The notes below the pieces were generated by a model. That model saw only the letters and a program-made list of their open reading frames with translations, did no database searches and was not told the origin of the DNA. The position numbers and the translations under genes are program-made. Source: Echinarachnius parma (lineage: Eukaryota; Echinodermata; Echinoidea; Clypeasteroida; Echinarachniidae). Taken from it: DNA of 64,000 nucleotides. Below, in pieces: positions 61,301 to 64,000 of this stretch. The DNA lies in assembly GCA_037951105.1 (NCBI GenBank), contig JBAMJV010007480.1:1-64000 (forward strand), given 5' to 3'. Every line of letters begins with the position of its first letter. Position 1 is the stretch's first letter.

Positions 61301-62793
61301 AAGTGCTTAGAGGCTGTTCTGCATTAGGTGCTATACAAATACGATCTATTATTATTAATACTTGCTTTTGTGAATGTCTATTCCTCAGGTGCCCTCACTG
61401 TAAGAGCCTCGCCCCTGTATGGGACGAGCTTGCCCAGAAGTTTGATCACATGGCCGATGCCAAGGTCGCCAAGGTGGATTGCACCGTAGCAAAGGAGCTG
61501 TGCCAGAAACATGAGGTATGTACAGAATCCCATCTACTTGATGTTTATTGATCAGTTGCCATCTTTTTCAGAGACCTGCCTCTTTCTAGTGTCAGCTTGT
61601 TCATCAGTTTGATCACATGGCAAATGTAAAGGCTACAAAGGAACTTTGCCAGAAAGTTTTGTCACATGGCTAGTGTGGAAGTTCATAGGTAGCCAAGGTG
61701 GATTGCACGGTTGGAAAGGAACCGTGCCAGAAATACGAGGTAAGTAGAGTATCCCATAGACCAGGGCCCCGTTGCAGAAAGAGATACAATCGATTGTAAG
61801 TTACGATTGATCATAAGTCAGAAAATGTACGCGTTTCAACCAATCAGATTTGCGCATCTAGAACATGTGATCTGACTTACGCTTAATTGCAACTTACAAT
61901 CGATTGTATCTCTTTCTGCAACGGGGCCCAGATGTTTCTTTCACAGTTGCCCTTGTTGTCAGAGACTGGATCCTGTCTGTCTAGGATGAGCTGGCTAATA
62001 ATGTTGTCAAGTTGGTACCAGAAACAAGAGAAGATTCGACCCAGTCATATCACCCTACTCAAAACTACGAAAAGTGTTTTATTTTTATATACGACATGCA
62101 ATCTTGACACACCCTAACCCAAGTACTTTTGGGGGGCCAGTCGTGAAAGTGCTAACGTTTCTTGCTTAGTTTTTTTTCAAATATTGACGTTAAACTCTTG
62201 GAATTTTCTTGATCACATTTTAAGAAAAAATCATATTAAGATGTGTGATTGGACTAAGGGTTAACTATGTTTCAAGTAAATAGAAAACAAATCAGGTTTT
62301 ATACATGTTTGCATTTGTTTCACTCTACGTGCAGAGCCGTGTTTAACCAACACTACTCCTATTCCAGACTGGCCAGACAACCTCCAAATACCCAAAACAG
62401 AGCTTTCATTCATGAAACTCTTTATTACACGTTAATTCAATTTTGTGTAGTTCTATGGTTTAATACTGGGTCCTCTTTAGGTATTACAAACTGCAAAACT
62501 TGATTTCTTTTTACTTCATAATAATGTTTTTTTTTATTAAACAATCCAAAACTGTTTGATAGCAGGCATAACATCTACATGTGTAAACCCAGCCCATGAT
62601 AATTGTTATGGTTTGTTTTTGTATCTCTTAGAATATGTTTCCTTTCAATTTGTCTTTGTGTATGCAGATCCGTGGCTACCCAACACTGCTTCTATTCCAG
62701 AACGGCCAGATGGCTGAGAAACATGCTGGCCCCAGAACTCTCATCGACCTGGAGAAATTCCTGACCTCAAAACTACCAAAGACGGAGCTTTAA
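46211..62793 (+). CDS. TXNDC5: TXNDC5/ERp46-like protein disulfide isomerase, whole gene (9 exons)
   Basis: Thiol-disulfide oxidoreductase of the ER lumen that introduces and rearranges disulfides in folding secretory proteins (family knowledge). Joined exons: 46211-46377, 49249-49339, 52971-53129, 54935-55135, 55916-56002, 57445-57606, 59119-59195, 61389-61515, 62668-62793. They give 1197 nt, 398 residues plus stop, close to the vertebrate length of about 430. A hydrophobic signal peptide covers about residues 1-23. Three thioredoxin domains have active sites WCGHC (56-60), WCGHC (178-182) and WCPHC (315-319), each followed by a VDCT strand and a GYPT cis-proline loop (103-106, 223-226, 360-363). 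An acidic Ala/Pro-rich linker covers about 256-289. The protein ends in KTEL, a KDEL-like ER-retrieval signal. Three domains in this order plus the linker distinguish it from PDIA3/PDIA4/PDIA6. All introns are GT-AG. Many dead exon copies lie in the introns. Confidence 0.93.
47632..48259. mobile_element. 628-bp hairpin (foldback) element in intron 1
   Basis: Arms 47632-47901 and 47994-48259 are near-perfect reverse complements around a loop of about 92 bp. The termini read ATAACTCAAGTGAACGCTAG and its complement, each with an internal GCTAGCGC palindrome. The flanks are a 7-bp direct repeat ACCACCT (47625-47631, 48260-48266), a probable target-site duplication. Open frames inside are by-products. 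It carries no transposase. Confidence 0.85.
49249..49339 (+). CDS. TXNDC5: TXNDC5 exon 2: catalytic CGHC of domain 1
   Basis: Begins after TTGTACAG and completes the split Trp codon to give [12 protein letters not shown]. It continues to VTIAR at the donor GTTAGT. It ends in phase 0, so it can join any exon 3 copy that starts GTTGAC. Confidence 0.92.
49466..49806 (-). repeat. GGGCAAG/GGGCCAG dispersed repeat, intron 2
   Basis: Begins AGGGCTCCACACTTACATTT and ends GTTGAGCCCTG, with GCCCGATCGGGCC inside. It is similar to 41210-41412, 26345-26655 and 58305-58800. The class is not recognised. Confidence 0.6.
49848..50083. mobile_element. Short inverted-repeat element, intron 2
   Basis: Ends are complementary: GGCCCCATATTCATGAAAAC at 49848 and CTTTCATGAATATAGGCCC at the right end. 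There is no coding capacity; it looks like a MITE. Confidence 0.65.
50256..50586. mobile_element. Long inverted-repeat element, intron 2
   Basis: The two halves are complementary over most of their length (GGGTGTTTCACAAAG at left, CTTTGTAAAACACCCCCC at right, with TTATGGAAAGCCA internal). A related copy lies at 15545-15817. Confidence 0.75.
50684..51943. mobile_element. TTAA-flanked element B inside MITE A
   Basis: Terminal repeats AGGGGTAGTTTAGTTTTGGT and its complement are flanked by TTAA (50680-50683, 51944-51947). This is the target duplication typical of piggyBac-class transposons. No transposase frame is seen. Confidence 0.8.
50803..51523. mobile_element. TA-flanked element C inside element B
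   Basis: Termini CCGTATTTGTCGGTGTATTA and its complement are flanked by TA, as for Tc1/mariner/pogo elements. A second inverted pair (about 50932-50985 and 51176-51240, sharing CTAGCGTTCACTACAGT on one arm) lies inside. It is non-coding. Confidence 0.75.
52244..52345 (+). pseudogene. TXNDC5 exon 3 dead copy 1
   Basis: Starts after TTATTCAG with GTTGACTGTACAGAAGAG. A 7-bp insertion after CCAACC shifts the frame, and homology to exon 3 stops at GGTCAA. The tail then matches that of the other truncated copies, including AATAAA at 52400-52405. The acceptor is kept and no donor is evident. Confidence 0.85.
52441..52539 (+). pseudogene. TXNDC5 exon 3 dead copy 2
   Basis: In frame from GTTGAC to a TAA at 52537-52539 (ends ELVN then stop). 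One Cys of exon 3 (LCSDHG) is Tyr here (LYSDHG). The second half of the exon is missing, and the AATAAA of copies 1, 3 and 4 is lost by a small deletion. The acceptor is kept. Confidence 0.85.
52605..52698 (+). pseudogene. TXNDC5 exon 3 dead copy 3
   Basis: Keeps [15 protein letters not shown] but reads Asn for Tyr (LKLN). It has lost one G near the breakpoint (ACCGTCAAC), shifting the frame. AATAAA is at 52744-52749. Acceptor ATAAACTAG. Confidence 0.85.
52781..52879 (+). pseudogene. TXNDC5 exon 3 dead copy 4
   Basis: Open from GTTGAC to an in-frame TAA at 52877-52879 (QDQEPVN then stop), with LYSDHG instead of LCSDHG. AATAAA is at 52931-52936. Splicing exon 2 to this copy would give a 118-residue protein lacking the end of the thioredoxin fold and the ER-retrieval signal. 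Confidence 0.85.
52971..53129 (+). CDS. TXNDC5: TXNDC5 exon 3 (intact copy): second half of Trx domain 1
   Basis: 53 codons, [20 protein letters not shown] onward to the helix ending DELNPQ. Of five tandem copies this is the only one that stays open past the sequence GACCAGGAACCGGTCAA and reaches a donor (GTACGG at 53130). It therefore must supply the functional mRNA. The acceptor is ATAAACTAG. Confidence 0.92.
53161..53560. mobile_element. 400-bp foldback in intron 3
   Basis: Arms of about 190 bp are near reverse complements (ends TATAGAGTA and ACTCTATA; centre GGCAATCAGTGTTATAGTGG and complement) with a loop of only about 12 bp. It starts 31 bp after the exon 3 donor. Confidence 0.8.
53616..53981. 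mobile_element. TTAA-type MITE, intron 3
   Basis: Starts after TTAA with ACGGACTTAGTAACATTGTC and ends AAGTTACTAGATCCCT. It is the same family as 60764-61126. The right TTAA is mutated to TTTA. Confidence 0.7.
54000..54510 (+). repeat. Decayed tRNA-derived SINE, intron 3
   Basis: A degenerate tRNA-like head (GGATTGGTAGGGCACATGCT) lies at about 54047. A body segment (GGAGGTGAAATCCTC... CAGGGAGTGGAGATCGTGCC... TAAAGCGCTAAGAGA) resembles 55626-55885. Its 3' end (GGCGATATATTAATCAAATT) appears at about 54895, so about 375 bp at 54511-54885 were inserted. Confidence 0.55.
54935..55135 (+). CDS. TXNDC5: TXNDC5 exon 4: linker and first half of Trx domain 2
   Basis: 67 codons. A Pro/Glu-rich linker ([12 protein letters not shown]) leads into [10 protein letters not shown] and the active site [14 protein letters not shown], ending IVTIAK. 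Unlike domains 1 and 3, no intron splits the active-site Trp. Acceptor CCTGCAG, donor GTATAT. Confidence 0.93.
55626..55885 (+). repeat. SINE body with ATT-repeat tail, upstream of exon 5
   Basis: Contains GCTGCTCTCTACCGAGGTGT, GGCGCTATATAAACC and a (TAT)n tail ending about 30 bp before the exon 5 acceptor. It is the same family as 60661-61357 and 23225-23356. Confidence 0.7.
55916..56002 (+). CDS. TXNDC5: TXNDC5 exon 5: VDCT/GYPT part of Trx domain 2
   Basis: 29 codons, [20 protein letters not shown] then LKFIKDGEA. Acceptor TTGCCCAG, donor GTATGT, phase 0 at both ends. The ATT-repeat tail of a SINE ends about 30 bp upstream of the acceptor. Confidence 0.93.
56032..56284. mobile_element. 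MITE family D, intron 5
   Basis: Terminal repeats TGTGACCGGCTATAGCAAAA and TTTTGCTATAGCAGGTCACA. Related copies are at 5421-5698 and 58919-59067. Confidence 0.75.
56336..56765. mobile_element. Inverted-repeat element with internal duplication, intron 5
   Basis: GGATTCACAAAGGAGGTTTA at left and AAACCTCCTTCGTGAATCC at right. A 130-bp internal segment (CAAACCATGGTTTAAA... GCTTGCTAACCAGC) is present twice. The distal flank (56766-56935) resembles one unit of the 34.7-35.4 kb array in reverse. Confidence 0.65.
57049..57120 (+). pseudogene. TXNDC5 exon 6 head, decayed copy A
   Basis: GTTGATTCTTAGAGGAAAG and the following bases align with the start of exon 6 but carry an early TAG and deletions. 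The copy runs into a G tract and then a long C tract (about 57136-57153). Confidence 0.7.
57218..57293 (+). pseudogene. TXNDC5 exon 6 head, decayed copy B
   Basis: After TTTCTAG it reads [20 protein letters not shown], close to exon 6. It then meets a run of about 19 G in place of the linker start, with no donor. The acceptor is intact but the copy is a dead end. Confidence 0.8.
57445..57606 (+). CDS. TXNDC5: TXNDC5 exon 6: end of domain 2 and acidic linker
   Basis: 54 codons. [20 protein letters not shown] closes the thioredoxin fold. A low-complexity linker rich in Ala, Pro, Glu and Lys follows ([10 protein letters not shown]... EEPVASDSK). Acceptor TTTTTCCAG, donor GTATAC. Degenerate copies of the first half lie upstream and downstream, and copies of the second half lie downstream. 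Confidence 0.92.
57911..57998 (+). pseudogene. TXNDC5 exon 6 tail, copy 2
   Basis: Nearly identical to the linker-coding second half of exon 6 (EAAPPAPQ... to ASDSK), but the donor has changed (AAAGTTATG). The flanking intron is also repeated, so the duplicated unit is about 330-380 bp of exon tail plus intron. Confidence 0.8.
58233..58292 (+). pseudogene. TXNDC5 exon 6 tail, copy 3
   Basis: More diverged third copy (GAGGAGAAGGTAGATGTGGC onward to GATTTTAAG followed by GTTTGC). It is preceded by the same TATCATTTAAAAGAGGGGGC intron stretch that precedes copy 2. Confidence 0.7.
58305..58800. repeat. GGGCCAG dispersed repeat, intron 6
   Basis: AGGGCTCAACACTGCTGCC, repeated TTGGGCCAGCAAA and CCCCATTGGGCAACTAG match the dispersed GGGCAAG family. 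Dead exon 6 copy C lies within it. Confidence 0.5.
58411..58474 (+). pseudogene. TXNDC5 exon 6 head, decayed copy C
   Basis: After a good acceptor (TTTCTTTCAG) it reads [20 protein letters not shown], then T and a stop. It sits inside a GGGCCAG-type dispersed repeat and shows similarity only to the first 21 codons of exon 6. Confidence 0.8.
58919..59067. mobile_element. MITE family D, short copy, intron 6
   Basis: ACTGGATATTGCAAAACC at left and GGCTATATCCAGTCACA at right, 51 bp before exon 7. It is shorter than the 250-280-bp copies. Confidence 0.65.
59119..59195 (+). CDS. TXNDC5: TXNDC5 exon 7: start of Trx domain 3
   Basis: [20 protein letters not shown] then KFYAP and two bases of Trp315. 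Acceptor TTGTTCTAG, donor GTAAGA. It ends in the same codon position as exon 1, exactly before the CXXC motif, matching the domain 1 gene structure. Confidence 0.92.
59368..60265. mobile_element. CATACCTGCCAA-ended element, intron 7
   Basis: Perfect 12-bp ends CATACCTGCCAA/TTGGCAGGTATG are flanked by a 6-bp direct repeat CAACAC (59362-59367, 60266-60271). It has inserted into a GGGCAAG repeat whose halves continue on each side. It contains the pogo-like element at 59443-59988. Confidence 0.8.
59443..59988. mobile_element. pogo/Tc1-like non-autonomous element
   Basis: Ends CAGTCAACTTCGCGTAAGTC and CTTACGCGGAGTTGACTG, flanked by TA. CGACTTA-type motifs recur near both ends. The inner frames are not transposase. 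Confidence 0.8.
60661..61357 (+). repeat. tRNA-derived SINE split by a TTAA element
   Basis: Pol III-like A box TGGCAAGATTGG (60674-60685) and B box GTTCGAACCC (60719-60728) are followed by the body (CCACATTGCTGCTCTCTACC) and an ATT tail. The 363-bp insert at 60764-61126 separates head and body. Confidence 0.8.
60764..61126. mobile_element. TTAA-type MITE inside the SINE
   Basis: Ends AGGGACTTAGTAACATTG and AAGTTACTAGATCCCT, with TTAA on both sides (60760-60763, 61127-61130). Confidence 0.85.
61389..61515 (+). CDS. TXNDC5: TXNDC5 exon 8: CPHC active site of domain 3
   Basis: Completes Trp315, then [34 protein letters not shown] and donor GTATGT. The active site is CPHC rather than CGHC. Proline here is known from bacterial DsbA and one PDIA5 domain, and tends to make the disulfide more oxidising (family knowledge). 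Acceptor TTCCTCAG. Confidence 0.92.
61556..61740 (+). pseudogene. TXNDC5 exon 8, decayed copy 1
   Basis: TTGCCATCTTTTTCAGAGAC through TTTGATCACATGG aligns with exon 8. After an internal rearrangement, [16 protein letters not shown] followed by a perfect GTAAGT donor (61741) matches its end. The middle is broken, so it is not a usable exon. Confidence 0.75.
61764..61929. mobile_element. MITE family A, uninterrupted copy
   Basis: 166 bp with about 40-bp ends (GGGCCCCGTTGCAGAAAGAG and its complement). It separates two dead exon 8 copies. Another copy lies at 40013-40160. Confidence 0.85.
61947..62011 (+). pseudogene. TXNDC5 exon 8, decayed copy 2
   Basis: After TTTCACAG, TTGCCCTTGTTGTCAGAGAC and GATGAGCTGGC resemble the start of exon 8, with frame-breaking changes. 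It directly follows an inserted inverted-repeat element (61764-61929). Confidence 0.6.
62335..62412 (+). pseudogene. TXNDC5 exon 9, decayed copy
   Basis: After TACGTGCAG, AGCCGTGTTTAACCAACACT and ATTCCAGACTGGCCAGA match the start of exon 9. The middle is deleted and the end (CCAAAACAGAGCTTT) matches the KTEL-coding end. Confidence 0.75.
62668..62793 (+). CDS. TXNDC5: TXNDC5 exon 9: end of domain 3, KTEL and stop
   Basis: [20 protein letters not shown], then a C-terminal helix ending SKLPKTEL and TAA at 62791. The GYPT cis-proline loop of domain 3 opens the exon. KTEL replaces the usual KDEL; such variants can still bind the KDEL receptor in other proteins (general knowledge). Acceptor GTATGCAG. 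Confidence 0.93.
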   Translation: MRGYPTLLLFQNGQMAEKHAGPRTLIDLEKFLTSKLPKTEL

Positions 62794-62945
62794 ATTTGTT
62801 TCCTGTCATTTGTCTTTTTTTTTCTATTACATGGTAAGCAGGGCACTACAAAAAGAAATAGCTTTATATTTGTGTTCTGCTATTTGTAATTTGTGTGTGT
62901 GTTTCTATATGGTAAGTAGGACACAACAACTTCTTGAACCCAAAG
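62794..62945 (+). other. TXNDC5 3' flank / start of 3'UTR
   Basis: The sequence just after the stop is repeated imperfectly: the AGCTTTAAATTTGT...TCTATTACATGGTAAG segment recurs at about 62865 and, more weakly, at about 63345. No AATAAA was seen between the stop and 64000, so the polyadenylation site could not be placed. This hints at small tandem duplication even in the UTR. Confidence 0.5.
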
Positions 62946-63330
62946 CAGGGGTGTGAGACCTCCGATTTTCTGCAGAATTCCGATTTTTTACCTCAAACAG
63001 CAATCTTCATTTTCCGCTTATTTTTAATTTCTAATTTCCGATTATTTTGAGTATTAGCACTCAATGGTTTAGCATATTTTGATGACATATCGAGTGCTAC
63101 AGTGTACAACGTTCAAATTTCGTATTTAGCACATGCGGAAATCGCACACCTGAACAAACACACGCCTGTGCTATACCTATACCCATAGCGCTAGCATGCA
63201 CACCGCCGAGTGACACGGCTGCATCGAGCCTTGAAACCCGGCGTGGCCTAAGGTAAGGGACTTCGCGCACACTTTTCATTTCAGATTTTTTCAGATTTTT
63301 GTTTTCAATCTTGCTCTCACACCCCTGCCA
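62946..63330. repeat. Element with GGGGTGTGAGA ends
   Basis: GGGGTGTGAGACCTCCGATT at left and TCTCACACCCC at right, with TCAGATTTTTTCAGATTTTT near the right end. It lies downstream of the gene. Confidence 0.55.
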
Positions 63331-63464
63331 AAGTAACAGAAGCAGAACTTTGAATGATTTTCCTGCCTGTTGTCTCCATGTTAATCAATATGTAACAGTA
63401 GGGTGGCTCAGATCATAGAGCTTGTCAAGCGCAGACCCACTTTGGCGAGTCAACTTTTACCACA

Positions 63465-63767
63465 GTGAAAACGACACTTGCAAGGGCAGGTGAATATACC
63501 TTGCCCCAATACAGGTATATTTCACTTGCCAAAAAAGCAGGTGAATTCACATGCCCCAAAACAGGTGTTTTTCACTTGCCAAAAGGCAGTTCAATTTCAC
63601 TTGCCCCAAAGCAGTTGAATTGCACTTGCCCCAAAACAGGTGTATTCCACTTGCCAAAAGAGCAGTTGAATTTCACTTGCCCTAAAACAGGTGTATGTCA
63701 CTTGCCCAAAAGCAGGTGTATTTCACTTGCCCAAAGGCAGATCAATTTCTCTTGCCCAGATTTGTAA
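63465..63767 (+). repeat. Minisatellite of CACTTGCCCAAAAGCAGGTG-type units
   Basis: About ten imperfect units of 27-33 bp built on ACTTGCC...AAAGCAGGTGTATTTC. A 100-codon open frame with a repeating FHLPK/CPKTGV peptide results from the unit structure. It has no other sign of being a gene. Confidence 0.75.
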
Positions 63768-64000
63768 TGGTAATTTTGTTAGATTTTGCTTCCCAGATTC
63801 GTGCAAAAACTTTTGTGGTCCCACCTTCCCCATCCAACACCCTCCTGATGATAAATATATGGTCTCAGTGATTAATTGATATAATTGTTTACTAATTTGA
63901 TTGTCGGAATTTATCCACAAAAAAATATAACATTTAGATATTTTAATTGATATATACATGTTAAGTGGGGTTATGGTATAAAGTAACAAATTGTAATCAA

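Noticed and set aside
63465-63767. 100-codon frame with repeated HLPK/CPKTGV peptides
   Set aside because: Product of a minisatellite with units near a multiple of three. There is no signal peptide or known motif, and it lies next to dispersed repeats.

Overview
This is an AT-rich animal nuclear DNA window. Split exons with GT/AG introns, tRNA-derived SINEs with ATT-repeat tails, and dense small inverted-repeat transposons show this. The mix of elements and the protein sequence fit a marine deuterostome invertebrate, most likely an echinoderm. That assignment is inference; no rRNA or mitochondrial marker is present.

The only gene I can defend lies on the + strand at 46211-62793. Nine exons join with consistent phases into 398 codons encoding a TXNDC5/ERp46-type endoplasmic-reticulum protein disulfide isomerase: signal peptide, three thioredoxin domains (active sites CGHC, CGHC, CPHC) and a C-terminal KTEL. 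Each exon was read from the sequence and checked for frame and splice sites.

The gene is surrounded by broken copies of its own exons. Exon 3 has four truncated copies in front of the intact one. Exon 6 has damaged head copies and tail copies on both sides. Exons 8 and 9 have decayed copies between them. The introns also hold a 628-bp near-perfect hairpin element, nested TTAA and TA transposons, SINEs and several other short inverted-repeat elements.

Region 1-41 kb has no supported gene. It holds degenerate tandem arrays (units of about 100-370 bp), dispersed repeats (notably a family rich in GGGCAAG and CCCGATCGGG), short inverted-repeat elements, and unannotated AT-rich DNA. Two items stand out: an element at 31147-32716 with eight copies of ACGCGTGGGAC in both orientations, and an array at 34618-35556 whose units carry nuclear-receptor-like direct repeats. 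A weak, CpG-richer, possibly transcribed minus-strand segment lies near 25.7-26.2 kb.

Region 41.9-45.6 kb is a large foldback structure. Two arms of 15-bp tandem repeats in opposite orientation enclose a second foldback element with a 9-bp target duplication, followed by a 158-bp satellite. The promoter side of the TXNDC5 gene starts just after this.
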